This document shows, in pieces, positions 18,771 to 26,886 of a stretch of 64,000 bases of DNA. The number at the start of each line of letters is the position of its first letter. The stretch's first letter is position 1. The translations under genes and the position numbers were made by a program. The notes beneath the pieces were generated by a model. The model searched no databases and was not told the DNA's origin. It saw only the letters and a list, made by a program, of their open reading frames with translations. The stretch spans positions 85,688 to 149,687 of the forward strand of contig PHBP01000006.1 in NCBI GenBank assembly GCA_002842035.1, in the 5' to 3' direction. This DNA is from Candidatus Cloacimonetes bacterium HGW-Cloacimonetes-2 (GTDB taxonomy: Bacteria > Cloacimonadota > Cloacimonadia > Cloacimonadales > Cloacimonadaceae).

Positions 18771-20491
18771 AACTTTTCTATCTCTGCGAGTTCGCTGCGG
18801 ACAAAATCGACCAGTTCCCGGATGCGTCCCTCGGAGAAGTCAAAATCAATCCCCGCAGTGCGATACAGCTCGCTGACCGGCTTGCTGTAACCCAGCGAGA
18901 GGAAGTCCTGATACTGCCTGAGCGCTCTCGCTTTGTTCTCGCGATAATTCTTGTAAACTGAGAGTGCACCAAGCTGAGCCATCCCGTATTCTATGTAATA
19001 AAACGGAACTTCAAAGATATGCAATTGCTTGATCCAGCCGTACTTGCGATAGTCTTCCAAGCCAGTCCAATCAGTTAAACCGCTGAATCTCTTATTGATC
19101 TTCAGATATGCCTCGCAACGCTCCTGCGGACTATGCTGTGGATTGAGATAAACCCAATGCTGGAAAGCATCTACAGTCATCGCCCAAGGCAGGAAAGTGA
19201 GCGTTCCCTCAAGCTGGTCTCGCTTTGCCTTCTTCAAATCTGTCGCATCTGTATAAAACTCATCCCAATAGTCCATTGTGAGCAGTTCCATCGACATCGA
19301 AGCCAGCTCCGCAACTTCCGAGGGCGTATCGAGATACTGCACGATCGGGATAGCCGCTGTCGCCTGCGAGTGCATTGCGTGCCCTGCCTCGTGAAGCAAG
19401 GTCACAACGTCGTTATGCTGCTTGACGTGGTTCATAAAGATAAAGCTGCTGCCCAGCTCGTTGATGCCCGTGTTGTAACCCCCGGGAGCCTTACCCTTGC
19501 GGTTTTCCAGATCCAGAAGCCCGCTATTGCCCATCATTTCGAGCTGTTTAGCATAGGCAGGCGATACTTTGGAAAGCACTTTTACGGATTTCTCTATGAA
19601 TTCCGCAGTCTCAGCAAAGGGCTTTAGCACCCTGCCATCCAGATCGACCGAGCCGTCCCAGGGACGCAATTGCTCGAGCTTCAAAGCCTCTTTGCGCTGT
19701 TCATCCAGCTCTTTTACAAAAGGAATCACCACTTTCTCGACCGCATCGTGAAACTTGTAGAGATCCTCGGGACTATAGGAAAAACGCCCTAGTTCTGAAT
19801 GCATATAATCGCGGAAGTTGTCATATCCGGCATTCACGGCAATCTTGCCGCGCACTTCGCGCAGATCGTCGTAAAGCTTGTCCAGTTCGTTGGCTTGCCC
19901 GCTATAGAGCTCCCATATCAAGCGCCAGGCAGCTTCTCGCTTTGCCCGGTCGCCGTCTTTCAGAAAAACGCTCAATTGCGATACAGTGCGGTCCTCACCC
20001 TCAAAATGAGCGGTCAGAGTGCTGATGATGCTGCCGTACTTGTTGGCAAGCTCGGATTCTTGAATTTTGAGCGGGATATTCTCATCGCGGTAGAGCTCAA
20101 TCTCGTTTGCAATGATCTTGTCCAGATGCGCAAAATCCTGAGGATCAAGCTCTTTGCGCCAGGGACTCTCGTAATACATCTTCTTGATCTGAAAGCGATA
20201 AGGCTCCGCTTGGGAGGCAACATCTGCAAAATATTCGTTGTAGGCATTGGCGTAATCTTCGTTATCGGCGTTGAGAGTCATCCGGATGTAGCGCCAGGAA
20301 AGCTCATCGCCCATTGCCTTGCTGAGTTCCGAGTACTGATAAAGCATTTTGACCAATTCTTCCGCACTTTGTGGAGGAAAAGCAATTAGGTTTTCCAAGT
20401 ATTCCTTGATCTCATCCCAGCTTTCGATCTTGAAATCGGATCCGAGGTATTTGTAAGCTAACTTTGCCAGTTTTTCATCAGTGTAAATCAT
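18767..20491 (-). CDS. pepF: M3-family oligoendopeptidase (PepF-like)
   Basis: A 574-aa zinc metallopeptidase that cleaves short peptides in the cytoplasm. The zinc site is LLHEAGHAMHSQ (HEXXH), and the third ligand Glu is in the following SEVAELASMSMELL segment. There is no signal peptide. It fits peptide turnover in an amino-acid fermenter, alongside the secreted S8 and S9 peptidases. A clear promoter was not found, although a TTGACA occurs upstream. pepF versus another M3B subfamily is not resolved. Confidence 0.93.
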   Translation of the reverse strand: MIYTDEKLAKLAYKYLGSDFKIESWDEIKEYLENLIAFPPQSAEELVKMLYQYSELSKAMGDELSWRYIRMTLNADNEDYANAYNEYFADVASQAEPYRFQIKKMYYESPWRKELDPQDFAHLDKIIANEIELYRDENIPLKIQESELANKYGSIISTLTAHFEGEDRTVSQLSVFLKDGDRAKREAAWRLIWELYSGQANELDKLYDDLREVRGKIAVNAGYDNFRDYMHSELGRFSYSPEDLYKFHDAVEKVVIPFVKELDEQRKEALKLEQLRPWDGSVDLDGRVLKPFAETAEFIEKSVKVLSKVSPAYAKQLEMMGNSGLLDLENRKGKAPGGYNTGINELGSSFIFMNHVKQHNDVVTLLHEAGHAMHSQATAAIPIVQYLDTPSEVAELASMSMELLTMDYWDEFYTDATDLKKAKRDQLEGTLTFLPWAMTVDAFQHWVYLNPQHSPQERCEAYLKINKRFSGLTDWTGLEDYRKYGWIKQLHIFEVPFYYIEYGMAQLGALSVYKNYRENKARALRQYQDFLSLGYSKPVSELYRTAGIDFDFSEGRIRELVDFVRSELAEIEKL

Positions 20492-20630
20492 TGCATTACA
20501 TCCTTTTTACATAGATTTATCATTTGGCGCAAAACTGCCGGTATTATCAAGATTGTCAATCCCAATCTAAGAAAATACTCCCCTGATTAGTGCTCCCTGC
20601 TTCCACAATCTTGTAAAACCCCTGCACCCG

Positions 20631-20702
20631 ACTGGAGATCCCCTTGTCGCCACAAGGGGATCACTAGGGAATCACTAGGGGATCACCAGTGTATTCAAGC
20701 AG
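20631..20702 (+). repeat. GGGATCACTAG tail module, isolated copy
   Basis: Contains the perfect 20-bp palindromic hairpin CCCCTTGTCGCCACAAGGGG followed by GATCACTAGGG units and GTGTATTCAAGCAG. Unlike copies B, C and D it has no double hairpin upstream. It lies between the divergent pepF and permease genes. Confidence 0.75.
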
Positions 20703-20717
20703 GAAGGAACTATCTTC

Positions 20718-20745
20718 TTGACTAATAGGTGAGGCTCTTTAGACT
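20718..20745 (+). promoter_or_regulatory. Promoter very close to the start of the LolC/E-like gene
   Basis: TTGACT (20718-20723), 16-bp spacer and TAGACT (20740-20745). Only 9 bases separate the -10 from the ATG at 20755, and no Shine-Dalgarno sequence is present. Transcription would start within a few bases of the start codon, suggesting a leaderless mRNA. Confidence 0.6.
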
Positions 20746-20754
20746 GGTAAAACT

Positions 20755-22005
20755 ATGAAGAATCGATCTGTCTCATTCCTGGCAAAAAAGTACCTCAAAG
20801 CCCGGGCCAAGGGTCCGGTCGGGCGTTCGCATTACCTGACCCTGGCAGGCATTGCACTTGGCGTAATGGCTTTATTGGCAGTGAGTTCTGTGATGAACGG
20901 ATTTCAGGATGAGATGCGCGGCAGATTGATCGGCTCGCTCTCCGAAATGCGAGTAAGTCCCGAAAAAGAGACCGAATTCATTGATCCGGTTCCCACGCAA
21001 AATCGCCTGAGAGAGCTTGGCTTTCAGAGCGCTCCCGTGATCCGGCTCGAACTGATGCTAAAGCGCGGAACAATTGTCGTTCCGAGCCTGGCATTTGGTA
21101 TCGATCCTCATCAGCACCAGGATGTTAGCAACCTGATGAAAGCTGCCCGCGGCCTTAGCGGAGCGGCAGTGCAGGGAGTTGTTAGCGGAGTCGTGGACAG
21201 CCTAGCCATTGCCGATGGCGGAATCGTTTTGGGAGCAGCTTTGGCGTATCAATTGGGAGTTCAGCCGGGTGATCGGCTGCAGGTATTATCGCCTCTTTTT
21301 AACCAGCCTACTGCCTTTGGATTGATACCCAAGCTAAAGTCTTTGAAGGTTTTAGGTATCGTTAGCAGCGGAATGCCGGAGTATGATCAATCTTATAGCT
21401 ATATTCCGCTGGCGACTGCCGCGTGGTTCAAAGGCAGCTCAGAGATCGATTATCTGGAACTGAAGACGCCCGACCGCGAGAGAGTAAAGCAGTACAGCCG
21501 TATGTTGTCCAATAACTTAAAAGGTTTTCGCGTGGAAGATTGGAGCAGCTTTGATCCCAGTTTGTTTACAGCCATGCGCTTTGAGAAGTTCCTGATGTTT
21601 GTGATTATGCTCTTTATGTATATCATTGCCTCGTTTAATCTTACAGGCAATATGCTAAAGACGGTCAGCATCAAAAAGCGTGAGTTGGGCTTGCTCAAAG
21701 CGATCGGGCTCAAGGAAACTGATCTGAGCCAGCTTTTTCTGCAGCAAGCGCTCATCCTTGCCAGTATCGGGATCCTCGGAGGACTCGCTATTGCCGCGCT
21801 AATCCTATGGCTGCAGCAGACTTATGGCATCATCAAGCTGCCCTTGTCGGAGTTTGAGACAATGGTGCTCCCCGTCAAAATGCAGGTGCAGGATGTGGTA
21901 CTGGTGATTATTATGTCTTATGGCTTCACTCTGCTGAGCACCTTGATTCCGCTCAGTAGGCTGAAACAGATCAATAGCGTTGATCTGATCCGTCAATCAG
22001 TATAA
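20755..22005 (+). CDS. LolC/LolE-type lipoprotein-releasing ABC transporter permease
   Basis: A 416-aa inner-membrane protein of the FtsX/MacB superfamily. It has the expected layout: one N-terminal transmembrane helix (about 25-50, LAGIALGVMALLAVSSVMNGF), a large periplasmic domain (about 50-275) and three C-terminal helices (about 280-305, 325-350 and 375-400). LolC/E proteins extract lipoproteins for transport to the outer membrane, which fits the lipoproteins encoded at 52039 and 62660. The ATPase LolD is not adjacent. A start at 20755 gives the typical SFLAKKYL beginning. Confidence 0.88.
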   Translation: MKNRSVSFLAKKYLKARAKGPVGRSHYLTLAGIALGVMALLAVSSVMNGFQDEMRGRLIGSLSEMRVSPEKETEFIDPVPTQNRLRELGFQSAPVIRLELMLKRGTIVVPSLAFGIDPHQHQDVSNLMKAARGLSGAAVQGVVSGVVDSLAIADGGIVLGAALAYQLGVQPGDRLQVLSPLFNQPTAFGLIPKLKSLKVLGIVSSGMPEYDQSYSYIPLATAAWFKGSSEIDYLELKTPDRERVKQYSRMLSNNLKGFRVEDWSSFDPSLFTAMRFEKFLMFVIMLFMYIIASFNLTGNMLKTVSIKKRELGLLKAIGLKETDLSQLFLQQALILASIGILGGLAIAALILWLQQTYGIIKLPLSEFETMVLPVKMQVQDVVLVIIMSYGFTLLSTLIPLSRLKQINSVDLIRQSV

Positions 22006-22026
22006 AACACTATAGAGGTGATACTT

Positions 22027-22494
22027 ATGACACGCAAAGAAAGCTATCAGATGGTTATTGAGGCTGAGATCAGGGCACAAATGCTCTATCACAGCCTGGC
22101 TCGCAGCTTCCGCAATCCGGAGACCAGCGCGGTCTTTCAGGAAATGGTGATGCTGGAAAAGACGCACGAGGAAGGGATCCGCAAAGCCTATGCCGGGGAA
22201 TTTGCCGGAGAAGAACCTGTAATCAAGCCGCAGGTCGAGGTCGAGTTAAAAGGTGTGAACCTGAAGGAACCTCTTGAGGTGCTTGAGTTTGCAATGGGAC
22301 GTGAAGACATTGCTCGCTCTGCCTATCTGCAGATGGCGGATGCCAGCGATGATGCAGATCTCAAAGCTCTTTTGATCTCGTTTGCGGATCAGGAAGACCA
22401 GCATAAGCAGTTGATCCAAGCAGAGATTCAGCGTCTGCAAGGCTCTATGATTTGGTTTGATCCATCCGAACTTACCGGATTGATGGAGGATTGA
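22027..22494 (+). CDS. Ferritin-like (rubrerythrin-type) di-iron protein
   Basis: 155 aa forming a four-helix bundle with paired metal-ligand motifs: EAEIRAQ and EKTHE in the first half, EFAMGRED and DQEDQHKQL in the second. No rubredoxin domain is fused. Such proteins usually detoxify peroxide in anaerobes using an external electron donor. ATG 22027 is chosen over an in-frame GTG at 22018 because GAGGTG (22015-22020) is correctly spaced for it. It follows the permease gene by about 20 bp and precedes rarA by 37 bp, probably in one transcript. Confidence 0.87.
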   Translation: MTRKESYQMVIEAEIRAQMLYHSLARSFRNPETSAVFQEMVMLEKTHEEGIRKAYAGEFAGEEPVIKPQVEVELKGVNLKEPLEVLEFAMGREDIARSAYLQMADASDDADLKALLISFADQEDQHKQLIQAEIQRLQGSMIWFDPSELTGLMED

Positions 22495-22531
22495 GCAGTA
22501 TCACAGATGACAATCTGCTTGCGGGTAGCTA

Positions 22532-23851
22532 ATGTCGAAAGATCAGCGTAGTCTCTTTGAAGACAAACAGATAGAGGATCGTGAGGTTCCGCTGGCGGAG
22601 CGTCTGCGTCCGCATAGCCTGGATGAGTTGCGTGGACAGGACAAGCTGGTTGCGCCTGATTCTTTGCTGCAGAGAATGCTGGAGACAGGGCAATATCATT
22701 CCTTTATCCTTTGGGGACCACCCGGAACCGGCAAGACGACCATTGCCAGGATCATCGAAGGTACTGCGCAGATGAGATTTGTGCATTTCAGCGCGGTGCT
22801 TTCCTCCATCAATGACGTCAAGGCTGTGATGCGGGATGCCGACTTTGCGCATCGAACGCAGAATCAACGCACTATCCTCTTTATTGATGAGATTCATCGC
22901 TTTAACAAGAGTCAGCAAGATGCTTTCCTGCCTTACGTGGAGAGCGGGGCGGTGATCCTGATCGGAGCCACGACCGAGAATCCTTCGTTTGAGGTGATCC
23001 CGGCGCTGCTATCCAGATGCCACGTCTTTGTGCTGGGAATGCTTTCGGAAGAGGACTTGCAGGGGATTATCCAGCGGGGGATGCAGGAACTGGGCATAGA
23101 GCAGCCGGAAGAGGTTGCTGCCTGGTTGTCGAGGCAATCCGGTGGAGATGCGAGGCGGGCTCTGAACGATCTGGAATTGGTTGCGCCTTTCTTAAGAGAA
23201 AATCCTGATGCCAAGATCGATGCTTTGGCAAAGGTATTGGCAAAGAAGACAATGTTTTATGACAAGAACCGGGAGGAGCATTACAACCTGATATCGGCAC
23301 TGCACAAGTCTTTACGTGGTTCTGATCCCCAGGCAGGGCTGTATTGGCTGGCGAGGATGCTGGAAGCCGGCGAAGACCCGCTCTATATAGTGCGGAGGCT
23401 GATCCGTTTTGCCTCGGAAGACATTGGACTGGCAGATCCGCAGGCTCTTACTTTGTCCATTTCGGTACTTGAAAGCGTTCGTATGCTGGGGATGCCGGAA
23501 TCCAATACCGCGATTGCACAACTGGTTGTCTATCTGGCAACTGCGCCGAAATCAAACGCTATCTACAGAGCTTACAACGCTGCCGCGGACGATGCCCGCA
23601 AGACCAGCCACCTGGGAGTACCGCTGCATATCCGCAACGCTCCCACCAAGCTGATGAAAGAGCTGGACTATGGCAAAGACTATCAATATGATCACGATTC
23701 CCGGGATCACTACATCTATCAGAACTACTTTCCCGAGAAGATGAGAGAGCAAAGCTATTACAAACCCGGACGCTTTGGCTTTGAAAAGGAAGTCGAGAAG
23801 CGGATGGAGTGGTGGCAGAAACTGCGCAAGGACCAGGAAAAGGGTGATTGA
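22532..23851 (+). CDS. rarA: Replication-associated recombination protein A (RarA/MgsA), AAA+ ATPase
   Basis: A 439-aa clamp-loader-like ATPase acting at stalled replication forks. Walker A GPPGTGKTT is near residues 64-72, Walker B LFIDEIHRFNKSQQD near 118-132, sensor 1 IGATTENPSFEV next and SGGDARRALNDLE further on. The C-terminal half is the MgsA tetramerisation region (SKSNAIYRAYNAA ... VPLHIRNAPTKLMKELDYGKDYQYDHD). Length is normal. It ends just before a bidirectional terminator. Confidence 0.96.
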   Translation: MSKDQRSLFEDKQIEDREVPLAERLRPHSLDELRGQDKLVAPDSLLQRMLETGQYHSFILWGPPGTGKTTIARIIEGTAQMRFVHFSAVLSSINDVKAVMRDADFAHRTQNQRTILFIDEIHRFNKSQQDAFLPYVESGAVILIGATTENPSFEVIPALLSRCHVFVLGMLSEEDLQGIIQRGMQELGIEQPEEVAAWLSRQSGGDARRALNDLELVAPFLRENPDAKIDALAKVLAKKTMFYDKNREEHYNLISALHKSLRGSDPQAGLYWLARMLEAGEDPLYIVRRLIRFASEDIGLADPQALTLSISVLESVRMLGMPESNTAIAQLVVYLATAPKSNAIYRAYNAAADDARKTSHLGVPLHIRNAPTKLMKELDYGKDYQYDHDSRDHYIYQNYFPEKMREQSYYKPGRFGFEKEVEKRMEWWQKLRKDQEKGD

Positions 23852-23889
23852 TCCCGCTAAACTGACAGGTATATATATTTAGATAAACA

Positions 23890-23916
23890 AAAAGCCGATC
23901 ATCAAGATCGGCTTTT
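23890..23916. terminator. Bidirectional terminator between rarA and the tRNA cluster
   Basis: AAAAGCCGATC (23890-23900) and GATCGGCTTTT (23906-23916) form an 11-bp perfect stem with a 5-base loop, with A and T runs on either side. It can stop rarA transcription (+) and the tRNA operon (-). Confidence 0.9.
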
Positions 23917-23923
23917 CTATAGC

Positions 23924-23997
23924 TGGCTGGGATGGGAGGACTTGAACCCCCACGTACGGATCCAGAGTCCGCTGTCCTACCATTAGACGACATCCCA
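23924..23997 (-). tRNA. tRNA-Gln (anticodon CTG)
   Basis: A 74-base cloverleaf on the minus strand. The acceptor stem is TGGGATG/CATCCCA, the discriminator is G and CCA is encoded. The anticodon loop CTCTGGA gives CUG. The T-arm contains GGTTCAAGTCC. It is the last gene of the four-tRNA cluster. Confidence 0.95.
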
Positions 23998-24034
23998 GCA
24001 GGAAAACAAGGGTATGTATTGTACTCAAGAAATA

Positions 24035-24109
24035 TGGCTGGGCAGGGAGGATTCGAACCCCCGGATGGCGGGACCAAAACCCGCTGCCTTACCGCTTGGC
24101 GACTGCCCA
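24035..24109 (-). tRNA. tRNA-Gln (anticodon TTG)
   Basis: 75 bases on the minus strand. The acceptor stem is TGGGCAG/CTGCCCA with encoded GCCA. The anticodon stem GCGGG/CCCGC carries loop TTTTGGT, anticodon UUG. Close in sequence to the CUG isoacceptor next to it, consistent with tandem duplication. Confidence 0.95.
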
Positions 24110-24122
24110 GCATATTATTATC

Positions 24123-24214
<92 letters not shown>

Positions 24215-24240
24215 ATTTTGAGATCACACTATAAACTTTC

Positions 24241-24326
24241 TGGCGGAGGATGAGGGATTCGAACCCCCATGGGCATAACCCGGCGGTTTTCAAGACCGCT
24301 GCCTTACCAATTAGGACTAATCCTCC
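24241..24326 (-). tRNA. tRNA-Ser (anticodon TGA)
   Basis: 86 bases on the minus strand. The acceptor stem is GGAGGAT/ATCCTCC with encoded GCCA. The anticodon stem GCGGT/ACCGC with loop CTTGAAA gives UGA. The variable arm GGGTTATGCCC is long enough for serine. It is the first gene after the cluster promoter. Confidence 0.94.
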
Positions 24327-24342
24327 CTGATTAAGTTTGTAC

Positions 24343-24371
24343 CTTAAATTGCGAGGCGCCTAATCTGTCAA
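24343..24371 (-). promoter_or_regulatory. Promoter of the tRNA cluster
   Basis: Minus-strand TTGACA (24371-24366), 17-bp spacer and TTTAAG (24348-24343), about 17 bp upstream of the first tRNA-Ser. The position is right for a single tRNA operon. Confidence 0.65.
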
Positions 24372-24385
24372 GAGCTTTCTGTGAA

Positions 24386-25459
24386 CTAAGCACCGCTGCG
24401 TGCCAAACGAAAGCCCAAATCTACCGTCTTACGGCTGGGACGGTGCCTTATTCGTGCGGATACACGCAGTTCATTCTCCGGATAGACAGCCGATCCGCCG
24501 CGGAATACCTTGTATGAACCGCTGGTGGGTCCCCATTCTCTATCGACCAGAGCTTCTTCACCCCAGTCCCAGACCCACTCAAAGGCGTTTCCGCTCATAT
24601 CGTAAAGACCCAGCTCATTAGCTCTTTTGGTGCCAACAGGATGGATTCTGCCGCCTGAATTGGCAGTGTACCAAGCTACTTCACCGGGGCTGTTCGATCC
24701 GCTATAGATGCTGAAATTGCTCTGATTCCCGCCTCTTGCGGCAAATTCCCACTCGGCCTCACTGGGCAGACGGTAGCCATTGGCACCTGCGACTATCTTA
24801 ACGCCTGCAGGACTGCTGAGATCTCCGGCATAGAATGGTTCCAAGCCCTGCAGGGAACTGAGGGCATTACAAAAAGTGATGCAATCGAGCCAGGACACAT
24901 TGACGGCCGGGAGATTGCCTGCCGTTCTGGGACGGATACCCATCACCGCAGCATAGATCTCTTCGGTAACCTCGTATTTGCCAATCTGATAACTCTGAAG
25001 GTCGGTGCTTATCACGGGATATTCGTCTGTCCTGCCACCGCCAAAGGTATCTCCGCGCTGGAATTGACCGCCTTCGATCCTGATCATATCGATCTCCAGC
25101 TCGACATTACCGCTCGTCATCACCTTGGCAGCGGTTCCCCGACCATCGGCGACACTCTCCCCCGTCTTGTCTTTTTTTAAGACAATAACCAGCACCACAG
25201 CCAGAATCAGCACCAGCACGATCAATGCTAAGATGATGATTAGCTTGCTATTGGGAGGATTACCCGGCTCTTTGGGAAGTCTTGGAGGGGGTGTAGCTTT
25301 GATTTTGGGTTTCTTGAGGCGAGGACCTGCCGCAGAAACCGGCGGAGGGTTGACGGAACCTGCATTGTAATCTTCAGACATAAAGAAAGCCCCAGACTTT
25401 ACCTTCACGGCTGAATTAGCCGGTAAGCACCAAGGGGGACATATTGCCAAGAGCTCCAT
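24386..25459 (-). CDS. Membrane-anchored FGE/SUMF1-domain protein
   Basis: 357 aa. After a proline- and lysine-rich N-terminal segment comes one transmembrane helix at about 73-93 (LIIILALIVLVLILAVVLVIVL), then an extracytoplasmic formylglycine-generating-enzyme-like domain (about 120-357): YQIGKYEVTEEIYAAVMG, PAVNVSWLDCITFCNAL, GYRLPSEAEWEFAARGG, LYDMSGNAFEWVWDW, SARIRHRP and LGFRLAR. Most bacterial members of this fold are not true sulfatase activators, and the active-site cysteine pair was not confirmed. The start is uncertain: ATG 25459 has a strong GGGAGG, but its first 26 residues (including CPPWC) look unusual; ATG 25381 would begin MSEDYNAG without a good ribosome site. Confidence 0.83.
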   Translation of the reverse strand: MELLAICPPWCLPANSAVKVKSGAFFMSEDYNAGSVNPPPVSAAGPRLKKPKIKATPPPRLPKEPGNPPNSKLIIILALIVLVLILAVVLVIVLKKDKTGESVADGRGTAAKVMTSGNVELEIDMIRIEGGQFQRGDTFGGGRTDEYPVISTDLQSYQIGKYEVTEEIYAAVMGIRPRTAGNLPAVNVSWLDCITFCNALSSLQGLEPFYAGDLSSPAGVKIVAGANGYRLPSEAEWEFAARGGNQSNFSIYSGSNSPGEVAWYTANSGGRIHPVGTKRANELGLYDMSGNAFEWVWDWGEEALVDREWGPTSGSYKVFRGGSAVYPENELRVSARIRHRPSRKTVDLGFRLARSGA

Positions 25460-25483
25460 AAGAGCCTCCCTAACTATATATTA

Positions 25484-25506
25484 GCCCCGAGAACAGGTCC
25501 CGGGGC
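25484..25506 (-). terminator. Hairpin between endA and the FGE-like gene
   Basis: On the minus strand GCCCCGGGA pairs with TTCTCGGGGC around a 5-base loop, about 20 bp past the endA stop. It is followed by TAATATATAG rather than a T run, so it is a weak terminator or an attenuator before the downstream gene. Confidence 0.45.
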
Positions 25507-25526
25507 CAAAGTATTACCCGTGTTTT

Positions 25527-26561
25527 TTAGTTACTGCGATTCAGCTTGATAACCTGTGTATCACGACCCGATCTTGCCCTCAGGAAGTATATCCCTACAG
25601 CAGTTTCAGAGCCACGGCTGTCCTTGCCATCCCAGACGTATTCACTGTTTCCGGCTCTCAGCACCAGTTCCTCCTCCCGCATCAACTGACCTCTGAGATT
25701 GTAAATGCTGACGCTGAGAGGCAGAGTTTCCTTTGCCACAAAGGCAATACTGGCATCATCGGCAAAGGGATTGGGATAGGCGGATGCTATCATAAACTGC
25801 GGAACCGGTATCTCTAAAGGATCCTCGGCAGAGGTCGGATTCCAGATTCTATTTACAAACTCAGGATGATCCACAAAGGGATTGCGGTTGTTCTGATACT
25901 GATATACTGCCTGATTCCTGGCTAGTTCACTGGCATCCACAGGATCCTGAGCGTGCCATTGCATCAAAGTCGCCAGCATATTGACGCCACCTTGGATCAA
26001 GCCATCGTTATAGCGCACAGTAAAATACATCAAAGCTCGTGCCACATTGCCTTTGGACTGTGGAGCAGGTTCCCAAACGGTATGACCATAACCATCGTTT
26101 CCGCGATAGCTCTGCCAGGGCTCGTTTGCATAAAAGACTTCCGAAGAACTGTAACTCGCAACATTGGCAAGAGGCAGGTTTCCTCGAGCGCTATTTGCCT
26201 GCATACGAGTCGGAAAAAGGTGATGCACATCAGCTTTTTTAATAGAGCTCTGGCTGCTGCTAAACCAACTTTGCGCATAAGTATGCTCCGTATTGGGATC
26301 GCTGGAGCCATTGTAAGAACCTGATATGTTGTAAACGTGACCGGTATAAATGCAACGGACAGTTCCGTTTACATTGTCGGCTGTCTGAAACATAAAGAGC
26401 TTGGCGTTGTCATAGCTCGAATTTGTATTCGTAGAGATCAAGGTTCTCAGTGCATTACGCAGCTGATCCCCGGATAGATTCATCACATTATCATAATAGC
26501 CGGCAAATACCACCAGCGGTAAAAGCAGCAGCAATAGCGTTACGGAATAGGTCTTTTTCAT
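25527..26561 (-). CDS. endA: Secreted endonuclease I with sorting tail
   Basis: A 344-aa exported DNase of the EndA/NucM (endonuclease I) family. A signal peptide covers about 1-20. The nuclease domain (about 20-235) has the metal-binding core DVHHLFPTRMQANSARGN plus NTEHTYAQSW upstream and GNVARALMYFTVRY downstream. From about 258 the FlgD-like sorting tail begins (ASAYPNPFADDASIAF ... AVGIYFLRA), so the enzyme is probably displayed on the cell surface rather than free in the periplasm. A role in obtaining nucleotides or phosphate from environmental DNA is an inference. Confidence 0.92.
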   Translation of the reverse strand: MKKTYSVTLLLLLLPLVVFAGYYDNVMNLSGDQLRNALRTLISTNTNSSYDNAKLFMFQTADNVNGTVRCIYTGHVYNISGSYNGSSDPNTEHTYAQSWFSSSQSSIKKADVHHLFPTRMQANSARGNLPLANVASYSSSEVFYANEPWQSYRGNDGYGHTVWEPAPQSKGNVARALMYFTVRYNDGLIQGGVNMLATLMQWHAQDPVDASELARNQAVYQYQNNRNPFVDHPEFVNRIWNPTSAEDPLEIPVPQFMIASAYPNPFADDASIAFVAKETLPLSVSIYNLRGQLMREEELVLRAGNSEYVWDGKDSRGSETAVGIYFLRARSGRDTQVIKLNRSN

Positions 26562-26594
26562 CTTTGTATCCTCAAATATGTCTGAACGTTATCC

Positions 26595-26621
26595 ATTATA
26601 ATAGAGCTTGATTCCTGTCAA
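26595..26621 (-). promoter_or_regulatory. Candidate promoter of endA
   Basis: Minus-strand consensus TTGACA (26621-26616) and consensus TATAAT (26600-26595), but with a short 15-bp spacer. The ATG is 33 bp downstream. Confidence 0.5.
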
Positions 26622-26886
26622 GTCTCGTTTTATCATCATTCTCTGATGCTACAGATGGCTTCCTCTTCTACGGTTACCGATCGCAGTAGCTTATACTTAA
26701 AGATACCGCCACAAACGCCTTATCCTGCATTGCTTGTTCCAGACATCTGATTTGATGAGATATTGCAGCTTACCCAAGCCGCGAACCCTCTATTTATCGG
26801 CGCAGATTTGATATCGTAAATATGGCTTGACTTTTATGCAATGAAAGAATCATTGACTCATAATCTATAGTGTTGGGGATGAGACA
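26622..26886. other. Divergent intergenic region without detectable gene
   Basis: Lies between endA and the radical SAM gene. Two TTGACT motifs occur at 26827 and 26853, but neither has a convincing -10 at normal spacing. GGGGATGAG precedes the radical SAM start. No open frame, tRNA or repeat copy was found here. Confidence 0.5.

Noticed and set aside
22018-22494. GTG 22018 as start of the ferritin-like gene
   Set aside because: It falls within the GAGGTG ribosome site that serves ATG 22027.
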